Of a stretch of DNA of 64,000 bases, positions 27,406 to 34,668 are shown piece by piece. A model generated the notes under the pieces. It had not been told where the DNA came from. It searched no databases and was given only the letters and a program-made list of their open reading frames with translations. Source of the stretch: DATBAX01 sp963762965 (lineage in GTDB: Bacteria; Acidobacteriota; Terriglobia; Terriglobales; Acidobacteriaceae); the NCBI GenBank assembly GCA_963762965.1, contig CAVXME010000001.1, positions 1 to 64,000 on the forward strand. The letters are read 5' to 3'. How positions within the stretch are numbered: the stretch's first letter is position 1; each line of letters starts with the position of its first letter. The translations under genes and the position numbers were made by a program.

Positions 27406-27669
27406 ATGTCTGAAGTCCCGCGCAAGCCGTCCCAAAGCACCCGCGACTATGACGCTTCGTTTGAGCCGTTACTCGACTCGGATGAGGCAGCTGCGTTGCT
27501 TAAAATTCACCCGAAAACTCTTCAGCGCATGGCCCGTCGCGGAGAAGTGCCAGGTATCCAAATTGGCAACCTTTGGAGATTCCGCGCCTCCGCATTGAAC
27601 GCATGGATGAACGACATCGGCACCCATGAATATCCGACCCGCCTTAACTTGGAGAGGAGACAAGGATGA
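27406..27669 (+). CDS. Excisionase-like helix-turn-helix protein (HTH_17 / MerR-like)
   Basis: 87 residues. LLDSDEAAALLKIHPKTLQRMARRGEVPGIQIGNLWRFRASALNAWM is a typical DNA-binding excisionase fold (helix-turn-helix, then the wing with WRF and a W-containing helix). Such proteins direct recombination of tyrosine integrases; the integrase lies 120 bp downstream on the same strand. Position and size support a recombination directionality factor, although HTH_17 proteins can also be plain regulators. Confidence 0.8.
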   Translation: MSEVPRKPSQSTRDYDASFEPLLDSDEAAALLKIHPKTLQRMARRGEVPGIQIGNLWRFRASALNAWMNDIGTHEYPTRLNLERRQG

Positions 27670-27788
27670 ACCGTGTACTTCCTGCCGAGGTCAGGATGAC
27701 GCTTCGGCATTTCAAATGTTGCTTGCGCCCGCTCGCTCACCCGCTACAATCGAAGCGGCAGTCTCGCGTGCCTAGAGGAGAAATCTGA
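27666..27788 (+). CDS. Possible 40-residue basic peptide between excisionase and integrase
   Basis: ATGA overlap with the preceding stop and a GGAGAGGAGACAAGG ribosome region upstream. It encodes a basic peptide (MNRVLPAEVRMTLRHFKCC start) and ends one base before the integrase start codon. The junction geometry is the main support. Confidence 0.3.
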   Translation: MNRVLPAEVRMTLRHFKCCLRPLAHPLQSKRQSRVPRGEI

Positions 27789-27789
27789 A

Positions 27790-29001
27790 ATGGCACAGAG
27801 ACATCAACGTGGTTGGTTAAAGAAAGAACGACGCAGCAACGGTGAAACTTGGATGCTGTTCTTCCGCACAACTCGGGAATCCGACGGGAAGCGGGTTGAA
27901 CAAAAAGTCGCGGTAGGCGCTGTCCGCGACTTGCCGACCAAGGCCTCGGCCTGGGCGGAAGTGGAAAAACAGCAGATACAGATCAACAAACCGGACTTTC
28001 GGAAACGCGCGACCTTTGCGGACTTGGCTCAGCACTACCAGCAGCACGAGCTAGGCGAGCGGCGGAGCGCAATTATTGACCCGAAAGCCCACACAACCAT
28101 TGCAGGATACACGCGGGTACTGCGAAATCGTCTGCTGCCACGGTGGGGCAAGCGTTTCGCGCTCAGCATTCAACCCCTCGAAGTCGAAGAGTGGCTTTCT
28201 GCCGTGAAGGAAGAAGAACGGCTGGAAAATCCAACTCTCGACAAGATGAGACGGGTCATGTCGTTGGTCTATAAGCACGGCCAGCGCTATGGTCTCATTT
28301 CACGCCGAGAGGAGAGCAATCCGCTGCGGTTTGTACGCTGCATGACCTTGAGCAGTTATGAAGCCGTGATTCTCAGCCCCGAGCAAGCTTTCGCGATTCT
28401 GGTTGGTTTGCCGGACCCGGAAAAAACCTTGACCCTGTTGGCGGCCAGTACGGGCCTGCGCATTTCCGAATGCCTGGGCCTGCAATGGCAGGATGTGAAC
28501 TTCGACGGATTCCTAATCCATGTGCGGCGCACCTGGACCTGCGGGAAGGTCGGACTACCTAAGAGCAAATCGTCACAAGCTCCGGTGCCGATGCATTCCC
28601 TGCTTGCGGAATTCATGCGGGCGTGGCAAATGCGCACGCCCTATCCACAACCAGAAGACTGGGTCTTCCCCAGCTTCAGACTGGGCGGCAGCAAACCGCG
28701 GGCGGCAAATATGCTGGTCGAAGACTATCTCCGGCCAGCTGCTGTGAAAGCGGGAGTGATAGCCGACGGAGATTCGTGCCGTTTTGGATTTCACAATCTC
28801 CGGCATTCCCTGGCATCGTTTCTGGTTCGATCAAAGACCGACCCGAAAACGGTGCAGGCGCTCTTGCGGCACTCGGACGTGAAGACGACGTTGCAGCTCT
28901 ACGCACACAGCGTCAGCGCCGACCGGATGACGGCCCAGGGAGAAGTACTTCAGGCCATTCTTGGTAGTAAACCCGCTGGATGCGGACTGAATGCGGACTG
29001 A
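27790..29001 (+). CDS. Tyrosine recombinase (phage-type integrase)
   Basis: A 403-residue integrase. The N-terminal arm-binding region and SAM-like core-binding domain (about 70-185) precede a catalytic domain with Arg224 (STGLRISE), His335 and Arg338 (FHNLRHS), His361 (LLRHSDVKTT) and the nucleophile Tyr371 (LQLYAHS). All catalytic residues are present. The stop lies 37 bp from the 3' end of tRNA-Phe, the usual arrangement for islands using a tRNA 3' end as attB. GAGGAG precedes the ATG. It is predicted to be active. Confidence 0.95.
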   Translation: MAQRHQRGWLKKERRSNGETWMLFFRTTRESDGKRVEQKVAVGAVRDLPTKASAWAEVEKQQIQINKPDFRKRATFADLAQHYQQHELGERRSAIIDPKAHTTIAGYTRVLRNRLLPRWGKRFALSIQPLEVEEWLSAVKEEERLENPTLDKMRRVMSLVYKHGQRYGLISRREESNPLRFVRCMTLSSYEAVILSPEQAFAILVGLPDPEKTLTLLAASTGLRISECLGLQWQDVNFDGFLIHVRRTWTCGKVGLPKSKSSQAPVPMHSLLAEFMRAWQMRTPYPQPEDWVFPSFRLGGSKPRAANMLVEDYLRPAAVKAGVIADGDSCRFGFHNLRHSLASFLVRSKTDPKTVQALLRHSDVKTTLQLYAHSVSADRMTAQGEVLQAILGSKPAGCGLNAD

Positions 29002-29038
29002 AGCGATTTTGCCGATTCGATCTAACTGCTTTGGAAAA

Positions 29039-29114
29039 TGGTGGCCAGGGACGGAGTTGAACCGCCGACGCCAGCCTTTTCAGGGCTGCGCTCTACCACC
29101 TGAGCTACCTGGCC
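29039..29114 (-). tRNA. tRNA-Phe (GAA), CCA encoded
   Basis: A complete cloverleaf on the minus strand: acceptor GGCCAGG/CCTGGCC, D stem GCTC/GAGC, anticodon stem CAGCC/GGCTG with loop CTGAAAA (anticodon GAA), T stem GGCGG/CCGTC with TTCAACT loop, discriminator A and encoded CCA. It is intact beside the integrase, as expected when the element restores the 3' end on integration. Confidence 0.95.
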
Positions 29115-29275
29115 ACGTTTTGGATTCACAGCTTGGTTGCCGACGCTGTGCGCGTCATGTGAGGCACGCGAATACTTTCGCGGATCTCCGGCAAGGACAA
29201 GCAGTCAAACGCTGGGAGCGTGTGGAACAGCCAAGATTATAGCAACCATCCGGGATTCACTCAACGCGGGATCTG

Positions 29276-29303
29276 TCGTTGGTCGTTCGTCGTTCGTCGT
29301 TGG
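29276..29303. repeat. Heptanucleotide tandem repeat, 4 units (TCGTTSG)
   Basis: Four consecutive 7-mers TCGTTGG, TCGTTCG, TCGTTCG, TCGTTGG in the spacer between tRNA-Phe and the end of hutI. Same unit length as the repeats at 33693, 48189 and 55494, but a different sequence. Confidence 0.8.
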
Positions 29304-29337
29304 CTAAACAATCTGGAAGGGATGCTTGCTGGTTGAT

Positions 29338-30666
29338 TCATTTTTCAGATGCGGAAATCGTTCTGGCCGCCGATGTGATGGTTCCGTTCAATACTGCAAA
29401 CACGCATCGGTTGGTCGCGAACCAGTAAGGGATCTCACGATAGTCTTTGGCTTCGAAGACTGCCAGGTCGGCATCTTTCCCTGCCTCAATCGATCCCTTA
29501 CGCTCTTGCAATCGCAGCGCCCACGCGCCGTTGATGGTTGCGGCCGCAATCGCCTCCGCAGGGGACATCTTCATGTGCGTGCACGCCAGTGACATGGCAA
29601 AGGGCATGCTTGGCGTGGGTGACGATCCGGGATTGTAGTCAGTTGCTAAAGCCACTGCCACGCCGGCATCAATCAATTTTCGCGCTGGCGGATATTTTTC
29701 CAGACCGAGAAAGTAATTCGCTCCTGGGACTAGAGTTGCGATCGTGTCTTGCTTTGCCAATCCCGGCAGGTCGTCATCAGATACATGATCCATGTGATCC
29801 AACGATGCTGGATTGAAACGCAACAGCGATTGCAGCGACGTCTCACTCAATTGGCATACATGCGCGCGAACTTCTACGCTGTGCAGCCGTGCGGCTTCGA
29901 AAATCTTTTCTGTTTCTCGCGCAGAAAACACGCCGCGCTCCGTGAATACATCTACAAATTGCGCCAGCTTCCGCTTGGCTGCTTGCGGAATCATTTCTTT
30001 GCAGACGAGCTCAACATATTTTTCCGCGCGCCCCTGAAATTCCTTCGGCACAACGTGCGCTCCAAGCAGCGTGGCCACGACCGTGCCTGGCCATTGATCG
30101 GCCGCCTCGCGAATCGCCTTGAGCGATTTCAGCTCTGATTCCAGCGTCAATCCGTAGCCGGACTTTGCTTCTGCCGTCGTGGTTCCCTGCGCGGCCATGT
30201 CGTTGAGCGCATGCAGAACGTTCTCCGCCAGCAGCTTCTTCCCTGCTTTGCGCACGCCTTCCACGCTGGATTGGATGCCCCCGCCCGCTTTCGCGATCTC
30301 CTCATAAGTTGCGCCTGCGATGCGCTTCTCAAAATCCACCAACCGCGGCGCGAGGAACGCCGGGTGGGTGTGGGAATCGACAAATCCGGGCAAGACCACC
30401 CGACCTTCACAGTCAATCTCGATGATCTTCTTGCGATTGTTCTTGATCCAGGGATCACGCAGCGCGTCTTTGCTCTTGCCCACGGAAACAATCTTTCCGC
30501 CGACACAGAGCACGGCAGCGTCTTCGATGATGCCAAGTTCGCTGAGTTCCAAGCCACGACGCGGTCCGAGCCTGCCGGAAGAAACGCGCAGCGTGAGAAG
30601 TTGGCCGATGTTGACCAAGAGCACAGCGCTCTGAACTTGCTGATTCGGTTTTGCGGATGAGCTCAC
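29338..30666 (-). CDS. hutI: Imidazolonepropionase
   Basis: A 442-residue amidohydrolase that opens 4-imidazolone-5-propanoate to N-formimino-L-glutamate in histidine degradation. Metal ligands lie in LPGFVDSHTHPAF. GTTTAEAKSGYGL, TLLGAHVVP, EVRAHVCQLS, LDHMDHVSDDD and ALATDYNPGSSPTPSMP are HutI signatures. The N-terminus is about 25 residues longer than typical. hutU lies on the same strand about 1.3 kb upstream, separated by a toxin-antitoxin remnant and two small genes. No hutH is in the window. Confidence 0.96.
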   Translation of the reverse strand: MSSSAKPNQQVQSAVLLVNIGQLLTLRVSSGRLGPRRGLELSELGIIEDAAVLCVGGKIVSVGKSKDALRDPWIKNNRKKIIEIDCEGRVVLPGFVDSHTHPAFLAPRLVDFEKRIAGATYEEIAKAGGGIQSSVEGVRKAGKKLLAENVLHALNDMAAQGTTTAEAKSGYGLTLESELKSLKAIREAADQWPGTVVATLLGAHVVPKEFQGRAEKYVELVCKEMIPQAAKRKLAQFVDVFTERGVFSARETEKIFEAARLHSVEVRAHVCQLSETSLQSLLRFNPASLDHMDHVSDDDLPGLAKQDTIATLVPGANYFLGLEKYPPARKLIDAGVAVALATDYNPGSSPTPSMPFAMSLACTHMKMSPAEAIAAATINGAWALRLQERKGSIEAGKDADLAVFEAKDYREIPYWFATNRCVFAVLNGTITSAARTISASEK

Positions 30667-30784
30667 GGAATTGGTAGTTTAGCAGCCGTCGAGCCCAAGC
30701 TGGCTCTTATCCCAACGATCTCGTTGCCTGATTATCGGGCATTCTATAGAATCAGTTAGTCGGACTGATGGGAACAAAACACAT

Positions 30785-31069
30785 ATGCAACTATCAAAAG
30801 TGGGAAAGCGCGGAGCGATTGTGGTCCCCGCAAGCCTGCGGAAACGCTTTGGCATCGAAGAAGGAAGTCTCGTAATCGCGGAAGAAAAAGACGGCGGCAT
30901 CCTGATTCGTCCGGCTGTAGTCGTTCCCGTGGAAAGATACAGCCCCGAACGCCAAGCTGAGTTCCTGCTCTCGACGACCACTTCTGAGTCCGACTACCGC
31001 AAAGCTCGAAAGGCCGTCCGTAAGCTCGGTCTTGACCCGGATTCGATTCCTCACCAGCGACCAGCGTAA
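30785..31069 (+). CDS. AbrB/MazE-type antitoxin
   Basis: 94 residues. The N-terminal SpoVT/AbrB swapped-hairpin domain reads LSKVGKRGAIVVPASLRKRFGIEEGSLVIAEEKDGGILIRP, followed by a helical tail with RKAVRKLGLDP that usually binds the toxin. The stop abuts the ATG of the PIN-domain gene (TAAATG), the standard TA layout. The antitoxin is intact, while its toxin is interrupted. Confidence 0.88.
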   Translation: MQLSKVGKRGAIVVPASLRKRFGIEEGSLVIAEEKDGGILIRPAVVVPVERYSPERQAEFLLSTTTSESDYRKARKAVRKLGLDPDSIPHQRPA

Positions 31070-31465
31070 ATGGACCGGCTGTTTCTTGACGCCAATATTC
31101 TTTTTTCCGCGGCCTACCGGCCCAGCGCGGGACTGCTGCAACTCTGTAAACTTTAAAATGTGGCTTTGTGCGGTTCACGTTATGCACTGGAAGAAGCAAG
31201 AATCAACTTGGCCGACGACGGTCAGCGTGCGCGGCTGATTAAATTGTCAGCAATGGTCCGTTTGTTCGATGCCGCTCAACGACAGCTTCCACGAGGGATT
31301 TCCCTGCCCGAGAAAGATGTACCGATCCTGCTCGCGGCTATCGAGGCGCGAGCCACTCATCTGTTGACGGGCGACGTCAGACACTTCGGCGAATATTTCG
31401 GCAAGAAGATCGAGGGCATTGCGATTGTGCTTCCCGGAGAGTACCTGAGGATGCAGGCTCGGTAA
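31070..31465 (+). pseudogene. PIN-domain toxin with an in-frame nonsense codon
   Basis: In one frame the gene reads MDRLFLDANILFSAAYRPSAGLLQLCKL, then TAA at 31154-31156, then NVALCGSRYALEEARINL onward to LLTGDVRHFGEYF and EYLRMQAR. First Asp (residue 7), central Glu (EEAR) and late Asp (GDVRHF) match a PIN RNase active site. The stop interrupts residue 29 of about 131, so full-length toxin cannot be made unless a GTG restart at 31160 is used, which would omit the first catalytic Asp. Confidence 0.85.
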
Positions 31466-31508
31466 CGGGCAAAATCTTTGGTTACTGGCAATAAAAGGCC
31501 CCAGCCAA

Positions 31509-31781
31509 CTAGGGGTGCCCCAATATATACCGCTTCACATCTTCGTAGAAAAAGCCTGTCGCGTTGCTCGGATATCCATAGTTCCAAAAGTCGTAGTCGC
31601 TGTTTCTATCCGTGTGCCAATGTTTAATGTGTCTCGCTGTGAGCATAGCTGCAAATCTTTCATCCCATTTTTTGACTTCGTCGTCGCATCCGATGTCATG
31701 AATCAACTCACGCGTATCAAGGTCGTTCCAATAATCCTCAATGACACATTCGGGGCAATATCCATTCTCGACTTCTGCCAC
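31509..31781 (-). CDS. Hypothetical acidic protein, 90 aa
   Basis: GTG start with TAGGAG six bases upstream. The product begins MAEVENGYCPECVIEDYWNDLDTRELIHDIGCDDEV (one CPEC pair) and ends in an aromatic-rich segment (WHTDRNSDYDFWNYGYPSN). I do not recognise it. A 35-codon gene ends nine bases upstream, so the two are likely coupled, both just downstream of hutU. Confidence 0.65.
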   Translation of the reverse strand: MAEVENGYCPECVIEDYWNDLDTRELIHDIGCDDEVKKWDERFAAMLTARHIKHWHTDRNSDYDFWNYGYPSNATGFFYEDVKRYILGHP

Positions 31782-31790
31782 GAACTTCTC

Positions 31791-31898
31791 CTATCCACTT
31801 AAAAGACGCTCCCTTCCACCTTCCCAGACAGTCTTCGGGCAGCCTCTATTTTTCAGATACTCTTTCACCTGTTCTTCTGTCATTTCTTCGGCACTCAT
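31791..31898 (-). CDS. Possible 35-residue protein upstream of the 90-aa gene
   Basis: Encodes MSAEEMTEEQVKEYLKNRGC, then PKTVWEGGRERLLSG; the sequence looks protein-like (helix then basic end). Its TAG lies just before the ribosome site of the next gene. The AGG before this ATG is too close to serve as a ribosome site, so the start is uncertain. Confidence 0.4.
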   Translation of the reverse strand: MSAEEMTEEQVKEYLKNRGCPKTVWEGGRERLLSG

Positions 31899-31936
31899 CC
31901 TACAAATTCGATATTGCGAATCATCGCCGTTCCGAC

Positions 31937-33625
31937 TCAGTGATCTGAAGGAGCCATCGGCACCTTGACGCCCTTCTCTTTGGCAAACCGTTTCGCCTCG
32001 TCGTACCCCGCGTCCACGTGGCGAATGATGCCCATCCCCGGATCGGTCGTTAGCACGCGCTCGATGCGTTTCGCCATGGCTTCAGTGCCGTCGGCGACCG
32101 TGACTTGTCCCGCGTGCAACGAATAGCCAATGCCCACACCACCGCCATTGTGGATCGACACCCACGATGCGCCAGCAGCCGTATTAACGAGAGCATTGAG
32201 CAGCGGCCAGTCCGCCACAGCGTCACTGCCATCCTTCATGCTTTCGGTTTCGCGGAAGGGAGACGCGACCGAGCCGCAATCCAGATGATCGCGGCCAATC
32301 ACGATCGGCGCTTTGATTTTGCCCTTCTTCACCAGATCGTTCATGGCCAGCGCGAACTGGGCGCGTTCGCCGTATCCCAGCCAGCAGATTCTTGCCGGCA
32401 ATCCCTGGAATTTAATTCGCTTCTTTGCCAGATCAATCCAACGGCGCAGAATTCGGTTGTCGGGGAACAGTTCCAGAATCAAATCGTCAGTGACGTGAAT
32501 GTCCGATGGTTCGCCGGACAGCGCCACCCAACGGAATGGCCCGCGCCCTTCACAGAACAGAGGACGAATGTACTCAGGCACGAATCCCGGAAAATCGTAG
32601 GCATTCTTGACGCCACGCTGAAAGGCAAACGTCCGGATATTGTTTCCGTAGTCGAATGTCACTGCGCCCATTTTTTGCAGGCGCAGCATACCTTCGACGT
32701 GCCGCGCCATGGCATCGAGCGATTTTTCCTGATAGCTTTTTGGGTCGCGTTGCCGCAATTCGACGGCTTCTTCCAGAGTCATACCGTTCGGCACGTACCC
32801 GTTCAACGGATCGTGGGCCGAAGTCTGGTCGGTCAAAATATCCGGCACCACGCCCCGTTCGGCAAGCTCAGGAATAATGTCAGCGCAGTTCCCCACCAAA
32901 CCGACCGAGACGTTCTCTTTTTTACGCACTGCGTTCTTCAGAATGCGCATCGCTTCATCGAGCGTGGTGACCATAAAGTCGCAATAGCCGGTCTTCAGGC
33001 GCTTCTTGATACGTTCGGCGTCAACGTCAATTCCCAGGAAGGCCGCGCCGGTCATGGTCGCGGCCAGTGGTTGCGCGCCACCCATGCCGCCCATGCCACC
33101 GCTCACGATGAGCTTGCCGGCAAGATCACCGCCAAAATGTTTCTCGGCTGCTGCCGCAAAAGTTTCGAACGTTCCCTGCACAATTCCCTGCGAGCCAATG
33201 TAAATCCAGGAACCTGCGGTCATCTGCCCATACATCATCAATCCGGCACGTTCCAGCTCGTTGAACTTTTCCCAGTTGGACCAATGTCCCACCAAATTAG
33301 AGTTGGCGATCAGGACGCGCGGCGCGTATTCGTGGGTTTTGAAGACTCCCACCGGCTTGCCGGACTGCACCAATAGCGTTTCGTCGTTATCGAGGTCCTT
33401 CAGCGATGCAATGATGGCGTGGTAAGCCTCCCAGCTGCGCGCCGCCCGGCCGGTGCCGCCATACACCACTAAATCTCTGGGCCGCTCCGCAACCTCTTCG
33501 TCGAGATTGTTCATGAGCATGCGCATGGCGGCTTCCTGCTGCCAGCCTTTGCAGGTGATCTGGTTCCCGCGAGGCGCACGAATGGGCTTGTAGGTGGAGG
33601 CAGTGATTTCCGTTTCGACCGGCAT
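31937..33625 (-). CDS. hutU: Urocanate hydratase
   Basis: A 562-residue enzyme that hydrates urocanate to imidazolonepropionate using tightly bound NAD+. Family blocks are all present: VVYGGTGRAARSWEAY, TLLVQSGKPVGVF, MYGQMTAGSWIYIGSQG, SGGMGGMGGAQPLA, the active-site region with CEGRGPFRWVALSGEPSDI, HLDCGSVASPFRETE and IHNGGGVGIGYSLHAGQV. The length matches the family. It is the histidine-degradation step before HutI, encoded downstream on the same strand. Confidence 0.97.
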   Translation of the reverse strand: MPVETEITASTYKPIRAPRGNQITCKGWQQEAAMRMLMNNLDEEVAERPRDLVVYGGTGRAARSWEAYHAIIASLKDLDNDETLLVQSGKPVGVFKTHEYAPRVLIANSNLVGHWSNWEKFNELERAGLMMYGQMTAGSWIYIGSQGIVQGTFETFAAAAEKHFGGDLAGKLIVSGGMGGMGGAQPLAATMTGAAFLGIDVDAERIKKRLKTGYCDFMVTTLDEAMRILKNAVRKKENVSVGLVGNCADIIPELAERGVVPDILTDQTSAHDPLNGYVPNGMTLEEAVELRQRDPKSYQEKSLDAMARHVEGMLRLQKMGAVTFDYGNNIRTFAFQRGVKNAYDFPGFVPEYIRPLFCEGRGPFRWVALSGEPSDIHVTDDLILELFPDNRILRRWIDLAKKRIKFQGLPARICWLGYGERAQFALAMNDLVKKGKIKAPIVIGRDHLDCGSVASPFRETESMKDGSDAVADWPLLNALVNTAAGASWVSIHNGGGVGIGYSLHAGQVTVADGTEAMAKRIERVLTTDPGMGIIRHVDAGYDEAKRFAKEKGVKVPMAPSDH

Positions 33626-33692
33626 AACCCAATGGTAGTGCTTCTACCGGAGGCACGCAATTCACGAGTTGAAGGTTAATTCAGCCACTGAA

Positions 33693-33727
33693 GGGCTGAG
33701 TGCTGACGGCTGAACGCTGAATGCTAA
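33693..33727. repeat. Heptanucleotide tandem repeat, 5 units (NNGCTGA)
   Basis: GGGCTGA, GTGCTGA, CGGCTGA, ACGCTGA, ATGCTAA in direct tandem, ending one base before the stop codon of the pseudopilin gene. The same family of units appears at 55561-55588. Confidence 0.8.
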
Positions 33728-33728
33728 T

Positions 33729-34148
33729 TCACCAGGTGTTATACGCGGTGCCGTCGCTCGATACCGCTTCTGACGAGCTATGCACATCGTCAATGCCGGA
33801 ATCATCCTGCTGGTCGATGGACATGATGCTCGCGTCCAGCTGGTCCACGGTCCAGTCCGGTTTCGTGGTCATCGGATCGTTGGGGATCACCTTGATGTAT
33901 CCCCCTTGGATCAAGTCATCCAGCGATTGCGGCGCCTTCTGCTTGTCGAGGGTGTATTGCGAGATCAGCGAACGCAGGGTGAATAGATTTTGCCGCAGCA
34001 CCGATTCCCGGGCCCGCAGCACGGACTGGGTGTAGCTCGGAACTGCGACCGCGACCAGAATAGTGATCAGGCAGACCACTATCATCAGCTCAATCAGGGT
34101 AAAGCCGCGGCTCTTTTTGTTACCAAATTTGCTACGAAATCTTGCCAT
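33729..34148 (-). CDS. Type II secretion/type IV pilus-like pseudopilin (GspG-type)
   Basis: A 139-residue prepilin-like protein with cleavage motif GFTLIELMIVVCLITILVAVAVPSY (G before F, Glu at +5) and a soluble domain including LDDLIQGGYIKVIPNDPMTTK, typical of major pseudopilins. It ends SSDGTAYNTW, matching the DGTKYKDW end of the neighbour, so the two are paralogues. It abuts the upstream pseudopilin directly and follows the secretin gene on the same strand. Confidence 0.9.
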   Translation of the reverse strand: MARFRSKFGNKKSRGFTLIELMIVVCLITILVAVAVPSYTQSVLRARESVLRQNLFTLRSLISQYTLDKQKAPQSLDDLIQGGYIKVIPNDPMTTKPDWTVDQLDASIMSIDQQDDSGIDDVHSSSEAVSSDGTAYNTW

Positions 34149-34622
34149 TTACCAATCCTTGTACTTGGTGCCGTCGAGCGCCGTGTCTTGCGATTTCGTA
34201 TACACGTCGAAAACATTGTCTCCGTCCCAGGAGTCGGAATCGGGATCGTCCTGCATCGAGCGCATGCCCCATTCATCTTTTCCGGTCATGGGGTCGATGG
34301 GAATCCTGCGCAAAAACCGCAACTTCTTGCCGTTCACGTCGACGCCTTTCACCAGTGTGTCCATATCGGGCGGATAGCATTCCGATCCTACTTTTTTCTG
34401 GATCGCTCCCCGGTCGCAGGTATCTTTGTAGCGGTCAATGGCGTCGCGCATCTGCCACAAATCGGCGCGCAAATCATGTTCCCGCTGCCGTTTGATGTTC
34501 ACCCGCGCCAGGGGAATGGCCAGACTGGTCAGGATCACCAGGATGGCGGTGGCCACGATCAACTCAATGAGCGTGAAACCTCGCACCGGGCGCGCACTGC
34601 GGCTTATCACAAACGGCTGCAT
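34149..34622 (-). CDS. Pseudopilin, second copy
   Basis: 157 residues, prepilin motif GFTLIELIVATAILVILTSLAIPLA, then a GspG-like fold with LWQMRDAIDRYKD, CYPPDMDTLVKGV and RRIPIDPMTGKDEWG. The Asp-rich loop (MQDDPDSDSWDGDN) resembles the calcium-binding region of GspG. It starts 46 bp after the secretin and probably forms the short periplasmic pseudopilus of this secretion locus. No GspE/F genes are in the window. Confidence 0.9.
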   Translation of the reverse strand: MQPFVISRSARPVRGFTLIELIVATAILVILTSLAIPLARVNIKRQREHDLRADLWQMRDAIDRYKDTCDRGAIQKKVGSECYPPDMDTLVKGVDVNGKKLRFLRRIPIDPMTGKDEWGMRSMQDDPDSDSWDGDNVFDVYTKSQDTALDGTKYKDW

Positions 34623-34668
34623 AGACCCTATCGGCAGAAATGTGCCCCTCTTCAGAGGCCGGTCGCCA

